A stretch of DNA of 37,744 nt from Treponema sp. (GCA_031266095.1 JAISBR010000117.1:1-37744); one strand, 5' to 3'. Shown: positions 24,111 to 34,025, numbered from the stretch's first letter. The notes: generated from the letters alone by a model not told the origin. Program-made: numbers and translations.

Positions 24111-25547
24111 ATGAACTTCGAAAAACGGAATACCGGCGGGCATAGAGGTTTGCCGCCGGTCTTGATTGTGCTGCTGGGCATTTTGTGTGGCGCGGCGCTG
24201 CCGGCGCAGTCCGTACGGATGCAACTGAGCCCTGATGAGGCGGTTTCGCTGGCTATACAAAACAATCTCGCCCTGGAATCCGCCAGGGTAACGTCAGGCG
24301 TCAAAAAGCGGGCCTCGGATTATTCGTGGAATCAGTTTATCCCCAATGTGACTATGGGGGCGAGCCTGATTTTGGATAATGAAAAAAATACCGCCAGCGC
24401 TCTCGCGGGCTTTCCCCCGGGTGTACCTGTACCCGGCGTGGGCACGATGTATGAGAATGTGATTCAGGTTTCGCGGGATCTGTCACAATGGCATATAGGC
24501 GCTTCTATTCAAATGTCTCTCAGTATCAGCGCCGCGATGTTCGAAAACATGAAGCGGCTCAGGCTGGATTATGAGGGAGGTCTCCTCAGTTACGAGAAGG
24601 CAAAGGCCCAGATAGAGCGGGATGTGCGGAAAAGCTATTACAATATGCTCCTCATGCAGGAAAATATTGCCCTGTTCCAGGAAAATTTTGATGCCGCCGG
24701 ACGGCGGGTAGAAATGGCCCGTGCGAATTACAACGCCGGTCTCGCCCCTGAACTTACCCTGCTCCAGGCGCAGGTAAACATGGAAAACATGAAGCCCAGT
24801 ATCGACAGAGTCGAAAGTCAGCTCAAGCTCGTTATGGCCCAATTCGCCATGAACCTGGGGCTGCCCTACGATACCCAGTTTGAGCTGATACCTGTTGAGG
24901 CGGAAACGGATTTTATTTCCATAGATATGGCGGATCTGATCTCGAAAGCCGCTTCGGGAAGGCCGGACATCCAGGAACTGAAGCAGACTATCCAGATAGC
25001 CCAGAGCGCCCGGAAAGCGCTGGTTTACGGATTGACGCCGGCCTTAAGTTTAAGCTGGAACATCACCCCGGTTTTTGGAGGGGACCCCTGGAAGGATAGC
25101 TGGGCCGACAGCGATCTTTGGCAGAACACCGGTTCCTTCACCATTGCGCTGGGATTTAAACTGCACAGCTTGTTTCCCTTCAGTGTGGATTCTCAGGGGA
25201 TTAAGGATATGGACGATCAGATCAGGATCGCCAGTATAGGCCTTGCCCAGGCAATCCGGGGGACCGAGATTGAGATTTACAATACGGTGCTTTCACTGGA
25301 GCAGATCAGGACTACTACGGAAGCCCAGGTACAGACGGTGAATCTGGCGGAACGGACTTACCGCCTGACCGAACAGGCGTACCGGGCGGGATTACAGGAT
25401 CTGCTTGAGATGCAGAACGCGGAACTGTCCCTCAGGCAGGCCCGGACCCAGATGCTGGAACAGCAGTTCAACTACCTGAACGGCCTTATCGACCTTGAAT
25501 ATTCCATCGGGGTTCCCTTTGGGACCCTCGGTTCCAGGAGAAATTAA
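24111..25547 (+). CDS. TolC-like outer membrane efflux protein
   Basis: A 478-residue exported protein. ATG 24111 has AGGAG seven bases upstream; an upstream in-frame start at 24003 would overlap the regulator and lacks a site. The signal peptide covers about residues 1-32 (LIVLLGILCGAALPAQ). Two OEP repeats follow, each with long helical segments; the ends show NYNAGLAPELTLLQAQVNME (repeat 1) and AYRAGLQDLLEMQNAELSLR (repeat 2), which is the typical internal duplication. It forms the trimeric outer-membrane exit duct for the adjacent RND pump. Its stop overlaps the adaptor ATG by one base. Confidence 0.92.
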   Translation: MNFEKRNTGGHRGLPPVLIVLLGILCGAALPAQSVRMQLSPDEAVSLAIQNNLALESARVTSGVKKRASDYSWNQFIPNVTMGASLILDNEKNTASALAGFPPGVPVPGVGTMYENVIQVSRDLSQWHIGASIQMSLSISAAMFENMKRLRLDYEGGLLSYEKAKAQIERDVRKSYYNMLLMQENIALFQENFDAAGRRVEMARANYNAGLAPELTLLQAQVNMENMKPSIDRVESQLKLVMAQFAMNLGLPYDTQFELIPVEAETDFISIDMADLISKAASGRPDIQELKQTIQIAQSARKALVYGLTPALSLSWNITPVFGGDPWKDSWADSDLWQNTGSFTIALGFKLHSLFPFSVDSQGIKDMDDQIRIASIGLAQAIRGTEIEIYNTVLSLEQIRTTTEAQVQTVNLAERTYRLTEQAYRAGLQDLLEMQNAELSLRQARTQMLEQQFNYLNGLIDLEYSIGVPFGTLGSRRN

Positions 25548-26536
25548 TGAAATTAACCGTTTCGTATAGCGATATAAACCGCCGCCGGGCCGCGGCTGTC
25601 GTGGCCCTGGCGATTTTGCTGCTTCCGGCTTTCTCCGGCTGCGAGCGGATACGGGAAGCCTACAGTGGAAACCGGCCTGGGGGGCCTCCCGGCGCGCCCA
25701 ACTCTCAGGAAGCGGTGATTTTCGCGGTGAATACTACCACCGCGGTACAGGGCCAGATCCGGGATTATATTGCCCTTTCAGGCGACATTATCGCCGGGTC
25801 CACCGTGGACACCTATTCCGAAGCCGCAGGCAAGATAACCCGTGTATATGTAAGCGTGGGGCAGTGGGTGAACAGGGGAGCGCCTATCGCGGCGGTGGAT
25901 CCTTCCCGGCCCGGAATGACTTACCGGGTCAGCGTCGCTACCGCTCCCATCAGCGGGACGGTCGTGACCCTGCCCGCCCAGGTGGGAATGACCATCAGTC
26001 AGTCGGTGCCGCTGGCCCGGATTTCAGGCGGCGGCGCTTTGGAGATACGGCTCTATGTGGCGGAGCGCTTCATCTCGAAAATGGCGATGAATCTGCCCTG
26101 TGAGATTACCCTGGATGCCTGGCCCGGCGAGGTCTTCCAGGGCAGCATCAGTGAGGTGGCCCCCACCGTGGACCCCGCTTCCCGGACCATGGAGATACGG
26201 GTTAACGTGAATAACGCCGGCTCGAGACTCAAGGCGGGAATGTTCGCCAAGGTACGGGTCATCACTGAACGAAAAGAAAATATCGTGAAGATACCCGCCT
26301 CGGCGATGCTTGACCGTTTTGGGGAACAGTACGTCTTCGCGGTTGACCGGGCCGGTACGGCGGGATCGGTGGCCCGGAAAAGGGTGATCGTGCCGGGCAT
26401 ACTCATCGACGGGGCGCTGGAAGTACAGCAGGGCCTTTCGCCGAATGAGGAGATTATTGTCCGGGGCCAAACCCTTCTGGAGGACGGTTCCCGGGTCAAT
26501 ATTATAGAACAGCTTGCGCCCCTGGCAGCCAATTAG
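25547..26536 (+). CDS. RND efflux periplasmic adaptor (lipoprotein, no alpha-hairpin)
   Basis: A 329-residue membrane-fusion protein of the HlyD/AcrA class. The lipobox AFSGC places the lipidated cysteine at residue 32. The two lipoyl half-motifs (AAGKITRVYVSVGQWVNRGA and ISGTVVTLPAQVGMTISQSV) are separated by only about 25 residues, so the long alpha-helical hairpin normally inserted there is missing. The beta-barrel (EITLDAWPGEVFQGSISEVA) and membrane-proximal domain (NIVKIPASAML to the end) are present. Borrelia BesA is a known adaptor of this reduced type. AGGAG precedes the ATG, which overlaps the tolC-like stop. Confidence 0.92.
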   Translation: MKLTVSYSDINRRRAAAVVALAILLLPAFSGCERIREAYSGNRPGGPPGAPNSQEAVIFAVNTTTAVQGQIRDYIALSGDIIAGSTVDTYSEAAGKITRVYVSVGQWVNRGAPIAAVDPSRPGMTYRVSVATAPISGTVVTLPAQVGMTISQSVPLARISGGGALEIRLYVAERFISKMAMNLPCEITLDAWPGEVFQGSISEVAPTVDPASRTMEIRVNVNNAGSRLKAGMFAKVRVITERKENIVKIPASAMLDRFGEQYVFAVDRAGTAGSVARKRVIVPGILIDGALEVQQGLSPNEEIIVRGQTLLEDGSRVNIIEQLAPLAAN

Positions 26537-26556
26537 CCGGTTAAAAGGAGTTACTT

Positions 26557-29500
26557 ATGAGTTTTGCCAAAACAGCGGTTTCGCGGCCCACCACTATATT
26601 TATTGTTTTTGTACTCCTTCTCGGGTTGGGGGTTTTTGCCCTGCTGAATCTCCCTATCGATCTTTTCCCCGAAATTAATCCCCCCTACCTGGTGGTCTAT
26701 ACCTCTTATACCGGGGCGGGACCGGAAGAAGTGGAACGCTCGGTAACCCGTGTTTTAGAGACGGCTCTCACGGGTGTTTCCGGCCTGGAAAATATTACTT
26801 CCACCTCTTCCAAGGGTTCGGGTATGGTGATCATGGAGTTCACCTACGGAACCGATCTGGTGGACGCGACCAATTCGGTCCGGGACGCCCTGGAACGGAT
26901 ACGGAACTATATGCCCACCGGGACCGATACGCCGGTGATCTTCCGCTTTGATCCCTCCATGATCCCCATCATGGGCCTTACGGTAACGGGAAACCGTTCT
27001 CCGGAAGAGCTTCGGGAATTAACCGAGGACACGATCATCCCCCGGATAGAACAGACTCCCGGTGTGGCTACCGCCTCGGTAAACGGGGGACGGGAGAAGA
27101 TCATCCGGGTAGAGGTTCCCCAGAGCCGGCTTGAAGCCTACGGCCTGACGGTGACTCAGATTCAGCAGATGCTGGCAGCCCAGAATATGCAGACCGCCGC
27201 GGGAACCATTACCGAGGGGGGGCTTTCCTACATCCTCACCACTATGGGGGAATATACTTCTATAGATGAGATCAAAAACACGGTAATCTCCTACAAAGGT
27301 GGGGGAATATCCGCCGCGGGCCAGGTGGAAATGCCCCGGTCGGTGTACCTGCGGGACATCGCCGATGTATTCGAAGGTTTCAAGGAAGAAACCAGTACGG
27401 TCTATGTCAACGGTCAGCCTTCGGTGATGATGCAGGTCCAAAAGCAGAGCGGGAAAAATTCGGTCCAAACCGCTCGAGAATTACGAGCCCGGCTTACCCG
27501 GATGACACGGGAGCTTCCCCAGGACATTAAGATCATCGAGCGCTTTAATACCACCGATCAGATTGAAAATTCCCTGAATCAGGTTGTCTCAGCCGGTCTC
27601 TCCGGCGCCTTCCTGGCGGTACTGATCCTCTTCATATTCCTTCGTTCCATAAAACCAACGCTGATTATCGGTATCAGCATCCCTGTATCTATTATTGTTA
27701 CCATAATGATGATGTACTTTGCGGGGCTTACCATGAATATGATGACCATGGCGGGGCTGGTTTTGGGAATAGGGATGCTGGTAGATAACTCCATCGTTAT
27801 ACTGGAAAATATCTACCACTACCGGGAGAAAGGGGCTAAGCTGGGGACTGCGGCGGTACTGGGGACTTCGGAGATGATCGTCGCCATCGTCGCCTCTACC
27901 CTGACTACGATCTGTGTCTTCGCCCCCCTGGTGGCTTTTCAGGGAATGTTGGAAATGGCGGGGGAAATGTTTGCGGGGCTTGCCTTTACCGTGGTCATAA
28001 GCCTGACGGTTTCCCTGGCGGTGGCCGTCTTCCTGGTTCCCGTACTTTCAAGCCATTACCTTCCTTTGGTGACCCGGAAGCAGAAGCCTGTCACGGGATT
28101 TCTCGCCCCCATAGACCGGGTGATGGACCGTTTCTTTGTCGCCCTGGAAAACATGTACCGCAGGGCCGTAGATCGGGTCTTGAGGCATAAACTCATCGTC
28201 ATTGGTTTGATCCTGCTTCTCCTTATTGGGAGTATCGTTATGATCCCCGTAATTGGCTGGGTCTTCATGCCTGAACAGGCGGCGGATAATGTGTCGGTTA
28301 CGGCGAATCTGCCTATGGGGACCCCGCTTCCTGAAACCGAGGCGGTCCTCCGCCAGCTGCAGGGCGTGGTGGAGCGGGAAATTCCCGATGACGCCTACAG
28401 GCAGCTTGTACTCAATGTCGGCGGCGGCGGTATGATGGGCAGGGGAGGCGGAAGCAACTCAGGTTCCCTGCGCATAGACCTTCCCAAGTTTGACGAACGG
28501 ATCCTTTCCGCCGACGAAATTAAAGCAAAACTCCGGACCCATTTTAATGAATTCCCGGGGGTGTCGTTTTCCTTCGGCGGCGGCGGTATGATGATGGGGA
28601 GTGGAAACCCGGTGGACATAGTCCTCAGAACCGACGATCTGGTAAAGGGCAAAGCGACTGCGGAAAAGATCGCGGCGCTGTTAAGAGAACGGATCCCCGA
28701 AATCAGGGAACCCCAGGTGGATCTCAAGGATGGGCTTCCCCAGATCGAGATAGAACTGGACCGGGATCGTCTATACGCCCTGGGGCTTAACACCTTTACG
28801 GTGGGGAACGAGATCAAGGCTGCGGTGGACGGCATCACCGCCACCCGGTACAAAAGCGGGGGCCACGATTACGATGTGGTGCTGATCCTCGCCGAGGCGG
28901 ACCGGAGTACCAGGCCCGCGCTGGATCACATCTTTGCCACCAGTCAGACGGCGGGACGGGTACCCCTTTCCAGCTTTGCTTCATACAGGGAAGGTACGGG
29001 ACCCATGACCATAAACCGGGAGAACCAGAGCCGGGTCATTCATGTAACCGCCGGGGCGGAGACAGGAACGAAACTCAACCAGCTTGAGGACAAGGTCCGC
29101 TCCCTTATCACCGCCGAAATCCCCGCGGAGGATGATCTGATCATCGAATATGCCGGGGATAACGCGGATATGATGAAGATGATGCGCCGTTTTATACTTA
29201 TCTGTCTGGTAGCGGCTTTTCTGGTTTTCGGGGTAATGGCCAGTCTCTTTGAATCCTTCCGGGACCCCTTTATCGTCATCTTTACCATACCCCTTTCGGT
29301 GATCGGCATTGTGGCGATTTATCTTATGACCGGAACTACCTTTAATATCCTCACCGCCGTGGGACTGTTAGTCCTCATGGGCGTTATCGTCAATAACGGT
29401 ATAGTCCTGGTCGACTACACCAACCTGCTCCGCAAGCGGGGGCTTTCCCTCCATGACGCCTGCGTGGAAGCCGCGGGGAATCGCCTCAGGCCCATTCTCA

Positions 29501-29814
29501 TGACCACCCTGACTACCATCCTGGGCCTCGTGCCCATGGCCTTCTTCCCCGGCGAAGGTTCTGAAATCGTATCCCCCATCGGCATGACCGTGCTGGGGGG
29601 ACTTTCCTTCGGTACCCTGATGACTCTCTTCCTCATGCCTACCATATATGCGATCTTTAACAAACGTTCCGATGAACGGATGGTCAAGGCCGAGGCCCGG
29701 CGTGAGAGAATCGCCGCCGGAGAGGGGCGGGCCAGGAAGCGGAAAAAGGCCAAGCGGGATCAACTGACGGGATCGGAAATTGCCCTTATCGCGGACCCGG
29801 AGGGGAAAGTATGA
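26557..29814 (+). CDS. RND-family multidrug efflux pump (inner-membrane transporter)
   Basis: A 1085-residue AcrB-type transporter with twelve membrane segments and two large periplasmic loops. TM4 carries the proton-relay aspartate in GMLVDNSIVILENI (D410); the neighbouring position is N411, where AcrB has a second Asp. TM10 has VIVNNGIVLVDYTN near residue 945, with Asn in place of the AcrB lysine. These substitutions occur in a recognised HAE1 subgroup. The porter domain of the second half has two Gly/Met-rich segments (GGGGMMGRGGGSNSG near 620 and GGGGMMMGSG near 672). The C-terminus is basic. AAAAGGAG supports the start. Confidence 0.95.
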   Translation: MSFAKTAVSRPTTIFIVFVLLLGLGVFALLNLPIDLFPEINPPYLVVYTSYTGAGPEEVERSVTRVLETALTGVSGLENITSTSSKGSGMVIMEFTYGTDLVDATNSVRDALERIRNYMPTGTDTPVIFRFDPSMIPIMGLTVTGNRSPEELRELTEDTIIPRIEQTPGVATASVNGGREKIIRVEVPQSRLEAYGLTVTQIQQMLAAQNMQTAAGTITEGGLSYILTTMGEYTSIDEIKNTVISYKGGGISAAGQVEMPRSVYLRDIADVFEGFKEETSTVYVNGQPSVMMQVQKQSGKNSVQTARELRARLTRMTRELPQDIKIIERFNTTDQIENSLNQVVSAGLSGAFLAVLILFIFLRSIKPTLIIGISIPVSIIVTIMMMYFAGLTMNMMTMAGLVLGIGMLVDNSIVILENIYHYREKGAKLGTAAVLGTSEMIVAIVASTLTTICVFAPLVAFQGMLEMAGEMFAGLAFTVVISLTVSLAVAVFLVPVLSSHYLPLVTRKQKPVTGFLAPIDRVMDRFFVALENMYRRAVDRVLRHKLIVIGLILLLLIGSIVMIPVIGWVFMPEQAADNVSVTANLPMGTPLPETEAVLRQLQGVVEREIPDDAYRQLVLNVGGGGMMGRGGGSNSGSLRIDLPKFDERILSADEIKAKLRTHFNEFPGVSFSFGGGGMMMGSGNPVDIVLRTDDLVKGKATAEKIAALLRERIPEIREPQVDLKDGLPQIEIELDRDRLYALGLNTFTVGNEIKAAVDGITATRYKSGGHDYDVVLILAEADRSTRPALDHIFATSQTAGRVPLSSFASYREGTGPMTINRENQSRVIHVTAGAETGTKLNQLEDKVRSLITAEIPAEDDLIIEYAGDNADMMKMMRRFILICLVAAFLVFGVMASLFESFRDPFIVIFTIPLSVIGIVAIYLMTGTTFNILTAVGLLVLMGVIVNNGIVLVDYTNLLRKRGLSLHDACVEAAGNRLRPILMTTLTTILGLVPMAFFPGEGSEIVSPIGMTVLGGLSFGTLMTLFLMPTIYAIFNKRSDERMVKAEARRERIAAGEGRARKRKKAKRDQLTGSEIALIADPEGKV

Positions 29815-30422
29815 TAATTCGCGTTGAGATAATTGCCAACCATTCGGTCGAGGAAAATATCTTTGAGGCCCTTGCCAAAGAACAGTTGGGCAAGCATTAT
29901 ACCAAATTTCCCAGTATTCTGGGAGCCGGATCCTCCGGTCTCCGGATGGGAGACTCTATCTGGCCCGAGGAAAATTTTGCTTTGGTTATCTGGTGCGAAT
30001 TGGAAGAGGCCCTGCGCATAAAGCACGCCGTGGCCAAAGTCAAAGAGCAGTTTCCCGATGAGGGGATAAAGTTCTTTAGTCTGCCTGAGATTCGGGAAAA
30101 GCCCGCCGCATCGGAACCCGAGAGAAAATCCCCCGCCGTAGAACCACGGCCCGCGGTAAATCCCGCGCCGCGGCCGGCAAGCCCGGTATCGCAGCCCGCA
30201 AATCCCACAGCTCAGACCGCCGTGGAACCACGGCCCACGGCAAATCCCGCGCCGCGGTCCGCAAGCCCGGTATCGCGGCCCGAAGATCCCGCAGTTCAGA
30301 CCGCGGCGGAACCACGGGCTGCAGCAAATCCCGCGCCGCGGCCGGCAAATTCTGTGCCGCAGCCCGCAAGTTCTGCGCGGCAACTCGAAAGTCCGGCGCT
30401 GCGGTCCGAAGGGCAGACATAA
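29811..30422 (+). CDS. PII-like RND-associated protein (PG0541-like) with proline-rich repeat tail
   Basis: A 203-residue protein whose start overlaps the pump stop (ATGA). Residues about 1-95 read as a small alpha/beta ferredoxin-like fold (MIIRVEIIANHSVEENIFEA ... FALVIWCELEEALRIKHAV) and resemble the PG0541-type transporter-associated family found beside RND pumps. Residues about 100-203 are a low-complexity Pro/Ala/Arg tail made of three tandem 28-residue units, each starting A(V/A)EPR and containing NPAPR. No signal peptide or membrane segment is present. A cytoplasmic regulator or trimeric partner of the pump is the likely role, by analogy with PII proteins; the tail function is unknown. 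Confidence 0.65.
   Translation: MIIRVEIIANHSVEENIFEALAKEQLGKHYTKFPSILGAGSSGLRMGDSIWPEENFALVIWCELEEALRIKHAVAKVKEQFPDEGIKFFSLPEIREKPAASEPERKSPAVEPRPAVNPAPRPASPVSQPANPTAQTAVEPRPTANPAPRSASPVSRPEDPAVQTAAEPRAAANPAPRPANSVPQPASSARQLESPALRSEGQT
30135..30386 (+). repeat. Three tandem 84-base repeats coding for a Pro-rich tail
   Basis: Units at 30135-30218, 30219-30302 and 30303-30386 start with GCCGTAGAACCA, GCCGTGGAACCA and GCGGCGGAACCA. All are exact multiples of three, so copy-number change would keep the frame of the host gene. Confidence 0.85.
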
Positions 30423-30452
30423 CCGGGCTGTGATGGATCAACGGAGGAAGTG

Positions 30453-31253
30453 ATGAATCAGGACCAGGTAAAAGAGAAGCTGCTTGCCATAGAGGACGCG
30501 CCCATGGAGTTTTCCCTCATCTATTCGGGGAAAAAAAGCGCCAAGGTAAACGGCCTCTACAAACCGGAGAGCCGGGAAATTATCATCCACAACCGCAATT
30601 TTGAGACAGGAGCCGCCGGGGATAATCTTTTGCTCTACACGGCGATCCACGAGTATGCCCACCATCTGCACGCCTGCTCCAAAGACGGGCGGCTTTCGGT
30701 ACGGGCCCACACTTCTGAATTCTGGGCTATCTTTCACGCTCTGCTGGAAAAGGCGGAGGCCCGAAAAATTTACCGCGACGTGTTTGCCGGTCAACCTGAG
30801 CTTACGGAGCTTACCGAAACCATACGGAAAAAATTCCTCCTGGAAAACGGCAGCTTGGTAAAGGAAATGGGGAAGCATCTCCTCAAAGCGCATGAACTAT
30901 GCACCGCCATCGGGGTACGCTTTGAGGATTATGTTGACCGGGTTCTGCGAATTCCCCGGACAGCGGCGAATATGGCGATCAGGATGTTTGAATACGATCT
31001 GAACCCCGAAGTGGGCGCCGACAATATGCGCTTTCTTGCGGGTCTTCGGGACAGCGGCGATCGTAAGGCCGCTGAGACCGCCCTGGTAAAAGGCAAAAGC
31101 CCGGACACGGTGAAAATGGCGGTCCGGAAAAAAACCGGGGAAGAAGACCCCAATCTGCGGCTGGAAAAGGAAAAACTCAGGCTTGAACGGACCATTGAGA
31201 CGCTCAAGAAACGGCTTGAGGAAGTGAAGAAAGAACTGGCAGCCAATGAGTAA
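30453..31253 (+). CDS. HExxH-motif protein with C-terminal coiled coil
   Basis: A 266-residue soluble protein with no signal peptide. Residues 66-73 read HEYAHHLH, containing the zinc-metallopeptidase motif HExxH (H66, E67, H70) in a helix preceded by a hydrophobic stretch (NLLLYTAI), as in gluzincin-like or SprT-like peptidases. A possible third ligand lies in HTSEFWAIFH (about 90-99). The C-terminal 50 residues are a charged coiled coil (EKEKLRLERTIETLKKRLEE). ATG 30453, with GGAGG upstream, is preferred over GTG 30450. It closes the efflux operon. I do not recognise the family; peptidase activity is inferred from the motif. Confidence 0.7.
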   Translation: MNQDQVKEKLLAIEDAPMEFSLIYSGKKSAKVNGLYKPESREIIIHNRNFETGAAGDNLLLYTAIHEYAHHLHACSKDGRLSVRAHTSEFWAIFHALLEKAEARKIYRDVFAGQPELTELTETIRKKFLLENGSLVKEMGKHLLKAHELCTAIGVRFEDYVDRVLRIPRTAANMAIRMFEYDLNPEVGADNMRFLAGLRDSGDRKAAETALVKGKSPDTVKMAVRKKTGEEDPNLRLEKEKLRLERTIETLKKRLEEVKKELAANE

Positions 31254-31318
31254 TGAAGAACCCAGGAGCAGCTCCGGGGTATGGACCTCGCCTTCCAATC
31301 ATAAATCAGGGCGGTCGT

Positions 31319-33949
31319 TTAATCGCCCGCCGTCTTCCTCCCGCTCTTTTTAAAGGAAAGCGTTTCGCCGCTGTCCGCTGTTTTCTTGTCTAGCCCGGCC
31401 TTGTCCGCCGTAACCGTATCGCCCTCCCGAATCTTACCGGCGATGATTAGTTTCGCCAGCGGATTTTCCAGATCCGATTGAATAGTCCGCTTGAGCGGCC
31501 GCGCCCCGAACAGGGGATCATAGCCCCGTTCCGCGATAATGTCCTTGGCGGCGTCGGTGAGCTTGAGGGTGATCTTCCGCTCGGCAAGCCGTTCCGTCAG
31601 CCGCGTTAGCTGAATGTCTACGATTTTGCCGATCTCGTTTTTCCCCAGCCGGTTGAAAACAACCGTCTCGTCAATGCGGTTGAGGAACTCAGGCCGGAAG
31701 CTCTGCTTGAGGAGTTCCATGAGGGAATCCTTTATGGTTTCGGGCTTTTTCGCTTCCAAAATCAAATCTGAGCCAAGGTTACTCGTCATGATGATGATCA
31801 CATTCTTGAAATCAACCACCCTGCCGTGGCCGTCGGTAAGGCGGCCGTCGTCGAGTATTTGCAGAAACACGTTAAACACTTCAGGGTGGGCCTTTTCAAT
31901 CTCGTCAAAGAGGATCACGCTGTAAGGCCGCCGCCGCACCGCTTCGGTAAGCTGGCCGCCCTGCTCATAGCCCACATAGCCGGGAGGCGCGCCGATAAGC
32001 CGGCTCACCGAATGTTTTTCGCCGTATTCGCTCATGTCGATTCTGGTGAGGGTTTTTTCATCATCAAATAAAAATTCAGCCAGGGTCTTCGCAAGCTCGG
32101 TTTTTCCGACTCCGGTGGGCCCCAAAAAGAGGAAGGACCCCAAGGGCCGGGCGTCATCGGCAAGGCCGGCCTTGTTACGCCTGATAGCGTCGGCTACCGC
32201 AGAAAGGGCCTCATCCTGGCCCACTATCCGCCGTTCCAGAACTTTTTCCAAATCAAGATATTTTTGCATCTCGCCTGAAAGTATTTTGGAAACCGGGATC
32301 CCCGTCCAGGTTGACACCACATCGGCGATATCATCTTCGCTTACCTCTTCGCGTAACAGGGCGGGAGAGCTGTCATTCCGCTTCTTTTCCATCTGGCCCG
32401 TAAGTTTGGCAAGCTGCTTCTGCGCGGCGGGAATCTTCCCGTGCTTTACCTCGGCGGCCCGGGAAAGATCGCCTTCCCGTTCATAGCGGGTCTCATCAAT
32501 TTTGAGTTCCTCGATCTGCTGTTTAAGTTCCCGTATCTTTTGAATATCAATTTTTTCACTCTCCCAGCGGGCCTTCATCACATCCCGCTCAACACTGAGT
32601 TCGGAGATTTCTTTTTCCAGTTTTGCGAGCCTGTCTTTTGAAGCCGGATCTTCCTCCCGGGAAAGGGCCTGCTTTTCAATGGAAAGCTGGAGCAGCTTCC
32701 GTTCCAGCTTGTCCAGTTCCGTCGGGCGGCTGTCCAGTTCCATTTTAAGCCGGCTCGCCGCCTCGTCCACCAGGTCAATGGCCTTGTCAGGCAGGAAACG
32801 GCTTGTGATGTAACGGTTCGATAAAGAAGCCGCTGCTACCAGGGCCTCATCTTTTATCCTCACTCCATGATGTACCTCGTAACGTTCCTTGAGGCCCCGT
32901 AGTATCGCGATGGTATCCTCCACCGAAGGTTCGGCGGTGTAGACCTGCTGAAAACGCCGCTCCAGAGCGGCATCCTTTTCAATATGCTTGCGGTACTCGT
33001 CCAGAGTCGTGGCGCCGATGCATCGCAGTTCCCCGCGGGCCAGGGCGGGTTTCAAAAGATTGGAGGCGTCGGTAGCGCCTTCGGCGGCACCCGCCCCCAC
33101 CAGGGTATGCAGTTCGTCAATAAAGAGGATAAATTTACCTTCGGAGGCCTGTACCTCGTGGATTACCGCTTTAAGGCGCTCCTCAAATTCACCCCGGAAT
33201 TTCGCTCCCGCCACCAGGGCGCCCAGATCCAGGGCCAGGAGCTTCTTTCCCTGGAGGCTCTCAGGCACATCCCCCGCGACAATACGCCGGGCAAGCCCCT
33301 CGGCGATAGCGGTCTTTCCTACCCCCGGTTCTCCAATGAGAACGGGGTTGTTTTTCGTCCGCCGGGAGAGGACCTGCATCACACGCCGGATCTCTTCATC
33401 CCTGCCGATTACCGGGTCCAGTTTTTCCTGCCGGGCCAGGGCGGTCAGATCACGGCAGTATCGGTCCAGTACCTGGTACTTTTCTTCCGGGTTCTGATCG
33501 GTAATACGGGCGTTTCCCCGTACCTGTTTGAGAGCGCCCAGAATCGCGTTCTTGGTGATCCCCGCTTTTTTCAAAAGAGCCGCCGCCTTGCTTTCCCCCG
33601 CCGCTATGGCGATGAGGATATGCTCGGTGGAAATATATTCATCTTTCAGGGCCGCAGCTTCCGCCTCCGCCTTAGCCAGCGTCTTTGAGGCCGCGGAAGA
33701 AAAAAAGAGCTGCGCCGCTTCGCCGTAGACCTTGGGCGTCTGCCTGACCAAGGCCTCCACATCGGCAGCCACACCGGCAACATCGCATCCGATCCGCTCA
33801 ATAAGGGGCAGCACGATCCCACCTTCCTGCCGCAGCAACGCGAGGAGCAGATGTTCAATCTCAACCTGGGAATGATCTTCTTTTTGCGCGATGCCGGACG
33901 CGGCGTTCAGGGCCTCCTGGGCCTTAATTGTTAATTTTTCATAATCCAT
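31319..33949 (-). CDS. clpB: ATP-dependent disaggregase ClpB
   Basis: An 876-residue HSP100 chaperone that rescues aggregated proteins together with DnaK. The N-domain (about 1-150) begins [20 protein letters not shown]+ domain 1 has Walker [14 protein letters not shown] near residue 210. The coiled-coil middle domain (about 410-530), which identifies ClpB rather than ClpA/ClpC, is intact. AAA+ domain 2 has [12 protein letters not shown] near 613 and [16 protein letters not shown]. The start is fixed by the conserved N-terminus; no Shine-Dalgarno sequence is visible, and TATAAT sits one base before the ATG. No CIRCE element was found; a sigma-32-like CTTGAA-N14-CCCGATTC lies upstream. Confidence 0.97.
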   Translation of the reverse strand: MDYEKLTIKAQEALNAASGIAQKEDHSQVEIEHLLLALLRQEGGIVLPLIERIGCDVAGVAADVEALVRQTPKVYGEAAQLFFSSAASKTLAKAEAEAAALKDEYISTEHILIAIAAGESKAAALLKKAGITKNAILGALKQVRGNARITDQNPEEKYQVLDRYCRDLTALARQEKLDPVIGRDEEIRRVMQVLSRRTKNNPVLIGEPGVGKTAIAEGLARRIVAGDVPESLQGKKLLALDLGALVAGAKFRGEFEERLKAVIHEVQASEGKFILFIDELHTLVGAGAAEGATDASNLLKPALARGELRCIGATTLDEYRKHIEKDAALERRFQQVYTAEPSVEDTIAILRGLKERYEVHHGVRIKDEALVAAASLSNRYITSRFLPDKAIDLVDEAASRLKMELDSRPTELDKLERKLLQLSIEKQALSREEDPASKDRLAKLEKEISELSVERDVMKARWESEKIDIQKIRELKQQIEELKIDETRYEREGDLSRAAEVKHGKIPAAQKQLAKLTGQMEKKRNDSSPALLREEVSEDDIADVVSTWTGIPVSKILSGEMQKYLDLEKVLERRIVGQDEALSAVADAIRRNKAGLADDARPLGSFLFLGPTGVGKTELAKTLAEFLFDDEKTLTRIDMSEYGEKHSVSRLIGAPPGYVGYEQGGQLTEAVRRRPYSVILFDEIEKAHPEVFNVFLQILDDGRLTDGHGRVVDFKNVIIIMTSNLGSDLILEAKKPETIKDSLMELLKQSFRPEFLNRIDETVVFNRLGKNEIGKIVDIQLTRLTERLAERKITLKLTDAAKDIIAERGYDPLFGARPLKRTIQSDLENPLAKLIIAGKIREGDTVTADKAGLDKKTADSGETLSFKKSGRKTAGD

Positions 33950-33997
33950 AATTATAGGATAATTAAAGGCTTAGCTTGTGGCAAGTATGGATTGAGC

Positions 33998-34025
33998 GAA
34001 TCGGGCGCCAGGCACTCTTTTCAAG
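33998..34025 (-). promoter_or_regulatory. Heat-shock-like promoter candidate for clpB
   Basis: On the reverse strand CTTGAA (34020-34025), 14 bases and CCCGATTC (33998-34005) resemble the sigma-32 consensus CTTGAA ... CCCCATnT. It would give a leader of about 40 bases for clpB. Treponemes are not generally known to carry a sigma-32, so this may be a vegetative promoter or chance. Confidence 0.3.

Noticed and set aside
29760..30441. Long reverse-strand frames opposite the Pro-rich repeat tail
   Set aside because: They are antisense shadows of GC-rich 84-base repeats; the low-complexity Arg/Gly/Cys-rich products have no plausible start signals.
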